From contig DAOVXI010000007.1 in NCBI GenBank assembly GCA_030636245.1, forward strand, positions 1-23,472: a DNA stretch of 23,472 nt, in the 5' to 3' direction. The position numbers and the translations under genes are program-made. Shown here piece by piece: positions 14,787 through 21,591 of the stretch. This DNA comes from Deltaproteobacteria bacterium (GTDB lineage Bacteria > Desulfobacterota > GWC2-55-46 > DRQE01). Numbering within the stretch: position 1 is the first letter of the stretch; every line of letters begins with the position of its first letter. The notes beneath the pieces were generated by a model. That model did not search any database and was not told the DNA's origin. It worked only from the letters and a program-made list of their open reading frames with translations.

Positions 14787-16578
14787 CGAAGAATCTACAA
14801 TTAAAATTTATTTTCGCCTCCTTAACTACATAAAACCCTATACCGGTCGGCTCATACTCTCTGTATTCTTTATGCTTATGTTTGCTGTGCTCACTGGCGC
14901 GCTCGCCTATCTTATAGGCCCTGCCATAAAGCTGCTCTTTACCGGGACAGAAAAACCCATAAACATCGTGCCTTTCGATCTCTTTACGCTGCCGGCAGAT
15001 ACCGTTGCTTACGTTATTCCGCTTGCCATCGTCTTTGTCTCGATATTTAAGGGTATCGCTTCTTTTGCGAACGCCTACTACATGGGCTTTATCGGTCAGC
15101 GAATAATCGCCGACCTGAGGAAGGAGCTCTTCTCTCACATTCTAAAGCTGCCCATAGATTACTTTGTTTCAACCACCACCGGACAGATATCTTCCAGAAT
15201 AACAAATGACGTGGCAATGCTCCAAAAATCCGTTACCGATACAGCCATGCACCTGCTTAAACAGAGTTTAACACTTATCGCTCTCATCATCTTTATTATA
15301 GGCATGGACTGGAAGCTCGCCTTGATAGCCTCCGTCGGATTTCCTCTCGCGATGTACCCGGCCTTAAAGCTCGGCAAGAGGATGAAGAGCGTTTCTACGC
15401 GAGGTCAGATGACAATGGCTCTGCTCAACTCGATCATTATAGAATCAATTAAAGGTGTCAGAATAGTTAAGGCATTTGGCATGGAGAAGTATGAGGTAGG
15501 AAAGTTCGGTGAAGAAAACGAACGCCTCACAAAGTATGTGATAAAAGCCATTAAGGTACGCGGTCTCTCAAGCCCGCTAATGGAGGCATTCGGAGCCTGC
15601 GCCTTTGCGCTTACGATACTCTACGCAGCCACGAGGATCGCCAACGGAACACTTGCGCCTGAGGTATTTATATCAACCTTTACCGCGGTGCTTCTTATGT
15701 ACCAGCCCTTAAAGGTTTTGAACATAACTTACCTTACACTTCAACAAGGCGTAGCCGGTGCCATCCGCATCTTTGAGGTATTGGACTCAAAATCAGAAAC
15801 ACATGAAGTTGTAGGCAATGACACAATGAAAGGACTTAATAACGGCATAGAGCTAGATAACGTTCATTTTTCTTATGGTGACAAAGCGGTTTTAAAGGGC
15901 ATAGACCTTGTGGCAAAAAAAGGCGAGACCTTCGCCATAGTCGGCTCAAGCGGCTCAGGGAAGACAACACTTGTAAATCTCCTGCCAAGGTTCTATGACA
16001 TAGACTCCGGCAGTATATCTATAGACGGAAAAGACATCAACAACTTTACCCTTGGCTCGCTCAGATCAAACATAGCCGTTATAACTCAGGAAGTGGTCCT
16101 CTTTGACGACTCTGTTCTAAACAACATAGATTACGGAGACAGCAAGAAGAGTTTTGAATAAGTTAAGAATGCCTCGATCGCGGCTAACGCACATGGTTTT
16201 ATTTCAAAACTCTCCGCCGGTTATGATACACTTATCGGTGAAGGTGGCGTGAGGCTCTCCGGTGGAGAACGCCAAAGAATTTCTATCGCAAGAGCCATAC
16301 TAAAGAACGCTCCCATACTCATAATGGACGAAGCGACAAGCTCCCTCGACACGGAAAGCGAGCATGAGGTGCAAACAGGCCTTAGAAATCTCATGAAAGG
16401 CCGAACGGTTTTTGTTATCGCACACAGGCTTTCCACGATCACAAATGCTGATCAGATTATAGTTTTAAAAGATGGCAAAATTGTTGAGTCAGGAAAGCAC
16501 GATGACCTTTTGAATAATCAACAAGAGTACTCGAGGCTTTACCATTTGCAATTCAAGAAGACAGAAGAAGCAGAATAA
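14779..16578 (+). pseudogene. msbA: Lipid A flippase MsbA, interrupted by an in-frame TAA
   Basis: ABC exporter that flips lipid A-core across the inner membrane. The frame from 14779 encodes six membrane helices and Walker A GSSGSGKTT (codons 389-397), then meets TAA at 16159-16161 (codon 461) after DSKKSFE. The same frame continues without further damage: VKNASIAANAHGFI, signature LSGGERQR (from codon 493), Walker B LIMDEAT (D517/E518), H-loop IAHRLST, ending at 16578. Rejoined, it is about 599 residues, a normal MsbA length. Homologs usually have Glu or Asp where the stop falls, so one base change (GAA to TAA) explains it. As read, the first piece (460 residues) lacks signature and Walker B; the second (GTG at 16249 onward) lacks Walker A. 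Recent nonsense mutation, sequence error or readthrough are all possible. Confidence 0.9.
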
Positions 16579-16597
16579 AACTTTAAAAGGAATTTAC

Positions 16598-17274
16598 ATG
16601 CAAAAACCTTCTAAACGCATAAAAAAGAAACTCATACTGCTGATCGGTCCGTCAATAGCTGCATTTCTTGTTAAATTTATTGCTCTTACCGTGCGCTTTA
16701 AATTCGTTGGCTTTGATGAATACGAACGACATCTAAAAAGCGGCGGACGTATCATTGCTGCGTTCTGGCACGGAAGGCTCTTGATGATGCCTTTCGCATC
16801 ATTCGGCACAAAGTTTACCAACCTTGCAAGCCCTCACGAGGATGGAGCCTTTTCCGCTAAAACGCTGACAAAGCTCGGCATAACCTCCGTGATTGGTTCT
16901 TCTACGCGCGGCTGGATCGGCGGCTTCAAAGGGCTGCTGAAGGCCGTAAAGCAAGGCAGCAGCATTAGCATGACCCCTGACGGACCAAAAGGTCCCCCTC
17001 GTATCGCCAAGACAGGCACGGTACAACTCGCCTCAAAAACGGGCCTACCTATTTACCCAATAACCTTCGGTTCTCTGAAAAAAAAACTCTATCCAGTTGG
17101 GATAGCTTCCTGATCCCTGGTCTTTTCACCAAAGGTGTCTTCATTTGTGCAGAACCTGTTATCGTCGGCCCTCGTCCCTCGAAGGAAGTGATAAAAGAAA
17201 AAACCCTCGAGCTGCAACGTAAGCTTGAGGAGATAACCAAGCGTGCCGATGAGTACTTCGATAAAAAAAATTAA
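16598..17274 (+). pseudogene. DUF374 (LpxJ-like) lipid A acyltransferase, frameshifted at an A9 run
   Basis: Lysophospholipid-acyltransferase-like protein of the DUF374 family; some members (LpxJ of Helicobacter/Campylobacter) add secondary acyl chains to lipid A precursors. Frame 1 codes for an N-terminal hydrophobic helix, AAFWHGRLLMMPF (His of the HX4-type site), SSTRGWIGG and SMTPDGPKGPP, then ends at TGA 17111-17113. The break lies at nine A (17078-17086). With one extra A, the text continues as TLSSWDSFLIPGLFTKGVFICAEP..., the conserved family C-terminus, to TAA 17272-17274, for about 225 residues. Transcriptional slippage at A9 or an indel error could restore it. AAAAGGAA precedes the ATG. 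The restored stop abuts the waaA GTG exactly, which supports the restored frame as the true one. Confidence 0.85.
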
Positions 17275-18564
17275 GTGAACCTTATATATGACATAGCAAT
17301 CCACCTGGCACTTATCCTGTTGTCGCCTTTTATTCTTATAAGGATGATAACTACGGGAAAGCACAGCTCAGGTCTGCTTCAAAAGTTCGGGGTTATAAGC
17401 CCGCGCGTACTGAGAGGGACTCTGGCCAAGAATGTTATATGGATCCACGCTGTAAGCGTAGGTGAAACAATGGCCGCAATGCCACTCGTAAAAAGGCTTA
17501 AGCATGAGCACCCGGAGCTTATGATCGTTTTCTCTACCATAACCCCTACAGGGAATGCTGTCGCCATGAAAGAGGGCAAGGGAATCATAGATTCTCTTAT
17601 CTACTTCCCCTTAGATCTTTCATGGATAGTTAGACGCGTTGTTCGAAAGGTCAACCCCAAGACATTTATCCTTATTGAAAAGGAGATATGGCCAAATACT
17701 CTACGCATAATGAATGAAGAACACGTTCCGGTTATTGTCGTAAACGGCTCTATCAGTAAAAAAAGTTTCAAGAACTATAAACGTTTCTCATTTTTATTTA
17801 AGAATATTTTCTCAAACATGGAGCACTACATGGGCTGCACCGACGCTGACACGCAGATGGCGATAACCCTCGGGGTTAAAGCTGACAAAGCTACGACATG
17901 CGGCAATTTGAAGTTTGATGTAAAGGCAGAAACAAAGGAAGTTGACGCTGAGGCCTTGCGTAGCGAACTTATGGTTTCCGTAACTGATAAGCTGTTTATC
18001 GCCGGATCGACTCATGATGGAGAGGAGGCCATCATTATTTCATCCTACCTGGCTGCTAAAAAGATAATTCCGGAGCTGAAACTCATTATTGCACCGCGTC
18101 ATTCAAATCGTTGTAACAAGGTTGAGGAATTACTAAAGAACTCAGCTATTGCTTACGCTCGAAGAAGTTATCATGAAACACTTGAGAGGTCAGACGTACT
18201 TATCCTGGATACCATGGGTGAGCTTGTAAAGTTCTATTCCATAGCGAACCTGACCTTTGTGGGCGGAACTCTGGTCGACACGGGTGGCCACAACCTTCTG
18301 GAGCCTGCCATGTACTCTAAACCTGTTCTGTTCGGAACCCATCTTCAAAGCTATAAGTATATGGCAGAGATGCTGGAAAATGCCGGTGGCGGAATAATGA
18401 TCACAGAGGATACGCTTAAGGATGTCATTATCGATATTCTTAAAGATAATGACAAGGCCGCATCTATCGGGCAAGCCGCCTTAAGCGTTGTAACCAACAA
18501 TACCGGTGCCACTGATAAAGCATATAACATAATCTCAAAGATATTATTTAACAATGATAACTAA
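17275..18564 (+). CDS. waaA: 3-deoxy-D-manno-octulosonic acid (Kdo) transferase WaaA/KdtA
   Basis: Transfers Kdo from CMP-Kdo to lipid IV-A, the step that starts the LPS core; an inner-membrane-anchored GT-B enzyme of 429 residues. Visible: N-terminal anchor helix (IAIHLALILLSPFILI), WIHAVSVGETMAA with catalytic Glu64, LIEKEIWPN, IAGSTHDGEE, and the donor-site motif GGTLVDTGGHNLLEPA. GTG at 17275 starts directly after the restored stop of the acyltransferase (TAAGTG), so translation probably couples to ribosomes that finish the shifted frame. lpxK overlaps its end by 11 bases. Whether it adds one or two Kdo units cannot be read from the sequence. Confidence 0.95.
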   Translation: MNLIYDIAIHLALILLSPFILIRMITTGKHSSGLLQKFGVISPRVLRGTLAKNVIWIHAVSVGETMAAMPLVKRLKHEHPELMIVFSTITPTGNAVAMKEGKGIIDSLIYFPLDLSWIVRRVVRKVNPKTFILIEKEIWPNTLRIMNEEHVPVIVVNGSISKKSFKNYKRFSFLFKNIFSNMEHYMGCTDADTQMAITLGVKADKATTCGNLKFDVKAETKEVDAEALRSELMVSVTDKLFIAGSTHDGEEAIIISSYLAAKKIIPELKLIIAPRHSNRCNKVEELLKNSAIAYARRSYHETLERSDVLILDTMGELVKFYSIANLTFVGGTLVDTGGHNLLEPAMYSKPVLFGTHLQSYKYMAEMLENAGGGIMITEDTLKDVIIDILKDNDKAASIGQAALSVVTNNTGATDKAYNIISKILFNNDN

Positions 18565-19606
18565 CAAAAGCATAATTGAAAAGGCGATCGCCGGAGAAGA
18601 CCCGGGCTTTTTTGCCGGACTCATTCTCACCCCTCTTTCCTCCTTATACTCTATCGCGGTATGGCTTAGACTCTTACTATATAGATATAATATTCTGCGT
18701 AGTAAAAAAGTTCCGTGCAAAGTTATCAGTGTCGGCAACATTACCGTCGGAGGTAGCGGTAAAACCCCTATGACATTATTCCTCGCCAACAAACTAAAAG
18801 CTAACGGGTTTAGCGTTTCGATCTTAAGCAGAGGTTATGGACGCAGTAACAGCAAGAACTCACTACTCATAAGTGACGGCAAGGAATTATTAGCTGACCT
18901 TCATCTTGCCGGAGATGAACCGTATCTAATGGCTAATTCTATAAGTGATGTTCCTGTCGCGGTAGCTTCAAAAAGAATTGACGGCGCACAGCTCCTCATT
19001 GATCGATTTGATCCGGACGTGATAATACTTGATGACGGCTTTCAGCATCTCTCTCTACAGCGCGATATCGATATTGTATTGATTGATGACCGTGTTACCA
19101 AACAAGCAAGGCTTTTGCCGCACGGGCCTCTTAGGGAACCGCTATCCGCTTTAAATAGAGCCCAACTTATCCTCTCACGCGGTGCTACGCAAAGTAACTT
19201 CAATAATATAGCCGCTCAATTCTTTAACTTCAATTATAAAGTAACTTCAGCGACCGAGCTCTCGAGCAAAAAGAGTTTTCCGATATCATCAATGAATGGT
19301 AAAAAGATCTTCGCTTTCTCGGCCTTGGCACGCAACGATTCATTCTTAAAGACCCTAAGTGATCTAGGGTTAACTGTTAGTGCTTCACTTTTCTTTCCGG
19401 ACCATCACTGGTACAGAGATGAGGATATAGACAGGATCGAAGAACTATCAAAAGACTGCGAGCTCATAGTAACTACCGAAAAAGACGCGGTGAAGATAAC
19501 TAAAATAAAAAAACAACTTAGGAATGCATTTTCCATTAATATCTCAGTTGAAATTAACAATGAAGAAGACTTCATGGAACTCCTCTCTACAAAGCTTAAA
19601 AATTGA
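18554..19606 (+). CDS. lpxK: Tetraacyldisaccharide 4'-kinase LpxK
   Basis: Phosphorylates the 4' position of the tetraacyl disaccharide to give lipid IV-A, at the inner face of the inner membrane. The 350 residues carry an N-terminal membrane-associated helix (about 20-45), an unusual P-loop VGNITVGGSGKTP (about 60-72), LSRGYGR, and DDGFQHLSLQRD, in which the DDGFQH aspartates and histidine form the catalytic site. C-terminal VTTEKDAVKI is also typical. The start overlaps the end of waaA by 11 bases, indicating translational coupling. It is the last gene of the envelope cluster; about 10 bases on, a new promoter begins. Confidence 0.95.
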   Translation: MITNKSIIEKAIAGEDPGFFAGLILTPLSSLYSIAVWLRLLLYRYNILRSKKVPCKVISVGNITVGGSGKTPMTLFLANKLKANGFSVSILSRGYGRSNSKNSLLISDGKELLADLHLAGDEPYLMANSISDVPVAVASKRIDGAQLLIDRFDPDVIILDDGFQHLSLQRDIDIVLIDDRVTKQARLLPHGPLREPLSALNRAQLILSRGATQSNFNNIAAQFFNFNYKVTSATELSSKKSFPISSMNGKKIFAFSALARNDSFLKTLSDLGLTVSASLFFPDHHWYRDEDIDRIEELSKDCELIVTTEKDAVKITKIKKQLRNAFSINISVEINNEEDFMELLSTKLKN

Positions 19607-19615
19607 AGCTACGTA

Positions 19616-19643
19616 TTGAAGTTTTTGCCCCATATGGTAAAAT
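19616..19643 (+). promoter_or_regulatory. Extended -10 promoter ahead of the structured RNA
   Basis: TTGAAG at 19616-19621, a 16-base spacer, then TGGTAAAAT with the TG of an extended -10 at 19635-19636 and TAAAAT at 19638-19643. Transcription would start near 19650, just before the base-paired RNA. It begins ten bases after the lpxK stop, in a region without a protein frame. Confidence 0.55.
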
Positions 19644-19649
19644 ATAAGT

Positions 19650-19845
19650 AGGGAATAACATATCAGGCGTTGCTTGAACTAACGTGAAAGCGTAATTACC
19701 ATCCGTAGGGCGCGTACAAACCGCCTAAGGAGGTTAGCCTAAGAGGAAATAAGCCGAGATTCCAAAGGATTAGGGGTTTTGGTTAAAAACCTTAAAAGCT
19801 TACCGACGGATTGGAAAAAAGCTGTTCAAAGCGACGCTTGTTTTT
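19650..19845 (+). ncRNA. Structured non-coding RNA, possibly 6S-like
   Basis: No plausible protein is encoded here, but the sequence folds as a long rod. A closing stem pairs 19664-19679 (CAGGCGTTGCTTGAAC) with 19824-19840 (GTTCAAAGCGACGCTTG): 16 pairs with one bulged A and a few G-U pairs. Inside are an asymmetric bubble (19680-19698 against 19815-19823), a second helix 19699-19709 with 19803-19814 (ATCCGT/ACGGAT core), and a hairpin GGTTTT/AAAACC at 19775-19791. A promoter precedes it and a U-rich tract follows. The size of about 190 nt, the closing stem and the internal bubble recall 6S RNA, and CCTTAAAA after the hairpin also occurs in E. coli 6S, but the alignment is weak. No riboswitch class I know fits. 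Family is uncertain; the structured RNA itself is better supported. Confidence 0.5.
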
Positions 19846-19858
19846 ATTTCTTTTTTTT
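19824..19858 (+). terminator. U-rich tract after the closing stem of the RNA
   Basis: The 3' strand of the long closing helix (19824-19840) is followed at once by TTTTTATTTC and eight T (19841-19858). This looks like an intrinsic terminator that uses the closing stem as its hairpin. It stops two bases before the selC gene, so either selC is made by readthrough and processing or its own promoter is hidden; I see no good one. Confidence 0.4.
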
Positions 19859-19860
19859 AT

Positions 19861-19955
19861 GGAAGGGGATAGGGCCCGGTGGCCCTGCGTGTCTTCAAAA
19901 CTCGTTTGTCGCCCTAGCGGGGGCTGGAGGGGTCGACGCCCTCCCCCTTCCGCCA
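19861..19955 (+). tRNA. selC: Selenocysteine tRNA (anticodon TCA)
   Basis: A 95-base tRNA-Sec with the bacterial 8+5 plan. The acceptor GGAAGGGG (19861-19868) pairs over eight bases with CCCCTTCC (19944-19951), followed by discriminator G and an encoded CCA. The D arm has six pairs (19871-19876 with 19881-19886) and the four-base loop CGGT, as in E. coli. The anticodon loop is CTTCAAA with TCA at 19895-19897, reading UGA. A long variable arm (about 19906-19926) with TAGC in its loop is followed by a five-pair T stem (19927-19931 with 19939-19943). Odd points: a T-T mismatch in the middle of the anticodon stem (19890/19902) and G instead of T at the first T-loop position. The organism therefore probably makes selenoproteins; selA, selB and selD are not in the window. 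Confidence 0.94.
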
Positions 19956-20204
19956 TTATCATAACAGCAAGACCTCCTTCGACCACCCAACCGCTTTCTT
20001 AAATAAACTTTATCTGCTTCTCAATATTCCTTCACCTTTAATTCTTTTAAATTTCTCTCTTAACTTTATGGTGCATTTATTTTTTATGCGCTCACCTCAA
20101 ATCATTTTTTTATGTGTTGTTATTCTATAAAAAAATTCCATCTAAAAAGTTTGTCATACAACATAACTTTACTTTGAAAAAAATAAAATTATAAGTATTT
20201 ACTC

Positions 20205-20235
20205 TTGACAAGTTTTGATTAAATGTTATTATAAT
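20205..20235 (+). promoter_or_regulatory. Sigma-70 promoter of kamA
   Basis: Consensus TTGACA at 20205-20210 is followed by overlapping -10 candidates: TATTAT at 20227-20232 (16-base spacer) and a perfect TATAAT at 20230-20235 (19-base spacer). The A/T runs upstream could act as an UP element. The start would be near 20240, leaving a leader of about 100 bases. Confidence 0.65.
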
Positions 20236-20315
20236 TTTATAAAGTTAAGTAACAGATTAATTTATCAATGACTATATTTTAAATTTATACAACGAAGTTT
20301 AAAAGGAACCTGAAA

Positions 20316-20336
20316 CCTCTCTTAATGAAAGAGGAG
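20316..20336 (+). promoter_or_regulatory. Hairpin covering part of the kamA ribosome site
   Basis: CCTCT (20316-20320) can pair with AGAGG (20330-20334), extended by TT/AA past a bulged C, with loop AATG. The 3' arm is part of the purine-rich Shine-Dalgarno AGAGGAG eight bases before the ATG at 20342, so folding could limit translation. The stem is short and no ligand-binding domain is seen. Confidence 0.35.
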
Positions 20337-20341
20337 AAGTA

Positions 20342-21490
20342 ATGTCAAGTCCTTTCGACCCGCACTTAGAAAATAATAATCTTGCAACAAATCTTCAAGC
20401 AGATCCGCTTGATAATTATTTATCCGACCCCGAATTTCATAACTGGAAATGGCAAATTGCCAACCGCATAACTTCCTTTAAAGAAATCAAAAAACTAATA
20501 ACCTTAACACCCGAAGAGAAAGACGGCTTTAGAAAGTCTAAAGGTCGTTTAGCAATGGCTATAACCCCTTACTTTTTTTCTCTTATCGACAAAACCGACC
20601 CTAATTGCCCAATAAGAAAACAAGCGATACCAAGAATAGATGAATTAACGGTTTCCGGAAGTGAGATGCTTGACCCGTGCGGTGAAGACTCACACACCCC
20701 TGTTCCCGGCCTTGTACACCGCTACCCGGACAGGGCCCTGCTTCTTGTTACCGACTCATGCGCAATGTATTGCCGCTACTGCACACGAAATCGTATTGTC
20801 GGTGAAGAACGTCCTCCGATGAGCATAAAGAACTTTGATAAAGCTTATAAATACATCATGAAGAACAACTCCATTAGGGATATTCTAATATCCGGTGGCG
20901 ATCCGTTAATGCTTACAACAGACCATCTGGAGCAATACATAAGCAAACTCAGCAAAATACCTCACCTTGAAATGATACGCATAGGAACACGTGTCCCGGC
21001 TACCTTGCCAATGAGGATCAACGATAAACTCGTAACAATGCTCAAGAAGTATCATCCTGTTTATATGAGCATACACTTTTCTCATCCTCGCGAGATAACC
21101 CCTGAAGTTGCCGAGGCTTGCGCAAAGCTCTCAGACGCAGGCATACCTCTTGGGAGTCAAACAGTACTTTTGAATGGTATAAACAACGACCTTGCAACAA
21201 TGACTGAGCTCTTCAAGAAGCTTTTGACCATCAGGGTTCGCCCGTACTATATGTATCAATGTGATCCGGCTCTCGGAACAAGCCACTTCAGAACCCCCGT
21301 AAAACAAGGCATTGATATAATTGATGGCTTAAGGGGACACACGACCGGATACGCTATTCCAACTTTTGTAATTGACGCACCCGGTGGGGGCGGCAAGATA
21401 CCTGTTGGTCCGGAAAATGTTGTGCGTACAGAGCCCGGTAAGATCGTTCTTAAGAATTATCAGGGCAAGATCTATGAGTATTCCGAGTAA
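20342..21490 (+). CDS. kamA: Lysine 2,3-aminomutase family radical SAM enzyme (KamA)
   Basis: Radical SAM, PLP-dependent aminomutase of 382 residues that would move the alpha-amino group of L-lysine to C3, giving beta-lysine. The iron-sulfur motif is C140-AMY-C144-RY-C147 (TRNR follows), of KamA rather than EpmB type. The PLP lysine is K352 in DAPGGGGK, and both lysine-holding aspartates of the clostridial enzyme (D293, D330) are present as D308 (QCDPALG) and D345. Glutamate aminomutases replace these, so lysine is the likely substrate. The protein stops right after GKIYEYSE and lacks the C-terminal Cys-rich extension of clostridial KamA. Beta-lysine could serve as osmolyte precursor, in lysine degradation, or in EF-P modification; no partner gene (ablB, epmA, efp) is in the window. 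It has its own promoter. Confidence 0.9.
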   Translation: MSSPFDPHLENNNLATNLQADPLDNYLSDPEFHNWKWQIANRITSFKEIKKLITLTPEEKDGFRKSKGRLAMAITPYFFSLIDKTDPNCPIRKQAIPRIDELTVSGSEMLDPCGEDSHTPVPGLVHRYPDRALLLVTDSCAMYCRYCTRNRIVGEERPPMSIKNFDKAYKYIMKNNSIRDILISGGDPLMLTTDHLEQYISKLSKIPHLEMIRIGTRVPATLPMRINDKLVTMLKKYHPVYMSIHFSHPREITPEVAEACAKLSDAGIPLGSQTVLLNGINNDLATMTELFKKLLTIRVRPYYMYQCDPALGTSHFRTPVKQGIDIIDGLRGHTTGYAIPTFVIDAPGGGGKIPVGPENVVRTEPGKIVLKNYQGKIYEYSE

Positions 21491-21524
21491 AAGTAGAAAC
21501 CTTGTTAAAACCTCATATCTTCCC

Positions 21525-21553
21525 TTGACACAGTAAGCCTTCCAATTTATACT
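21525..21553 (+). promoter_or_regulatory. Sigma-70 promoter of pyrEF
   Basis: Perfect TTGACA (21525-21530), exactly 17 bases, then TATACT (21548-21553): a near-ideal sigma-70 promoter. Transcription would begin near 21560, giving a leader of about 30 bases with AAGGA ahead of the pyrE GTG. No attenuator-type terminator or PurR-like palindrome is visible. Confidence 0.75.
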
Positions 21554-21591
21554 CATAACCGCAACACAACCTCACTGAAAGGATCTCTAAC

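Larger units (their letters stand above)
19956..20341 (+). other. AT-rich non-coding stretch between selC and kamA
   Basis: About 386 bases without a credible gene. The first 45 are pyrimidine-rich; from about 20000 the sequence is strongly AT-rich with many A and T runs, quite unlike the coding regions around it. It holds the kamA promoter (20205-20235) and a leader of about 100 bases. I see no integrase, no insertion sequence ends and no repeated selC 3' end that would mark an attachment site. Confidence 0.7.

Noticed and set aside
16249..16578. Second half of msbA as a separate small ABC gene
   Set aside because: It lies in the same frame as the upstream part, lacks Walker A, and its GTG is an internal codon of the GVRLSGGE segment; it is the rest of msbA.
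17111..17113. The TGA ending the first acyltransferase frame as a selenocysteine codon, given selC nearby
   Set aside because: Reading on in the same frame gives no DUF374 similarity, whereas a one-base shift at the A9 run restores the conserved C-terminus. It is a frameshift, not recoding.
19650..19845. Lysine riboswitch controlling kamA
   Set aside because: None of the lysine-riboswitch conserved segments is present, a tRNA gene lies between, and kamA has its own promoter more than 350 bases downstream.
19779..20002. Small open frames of about 60 codons across the RNA and selC region
   Set aside because: They run through the tRNA gene and a T-rich tract, have no ribosome site and no protein character.
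19861..20341. Genomic island or prophage attached at selC
   Set aside because: No integrase, no repeat of the tRNA 3' end and only ordinary metabolic genes follow.
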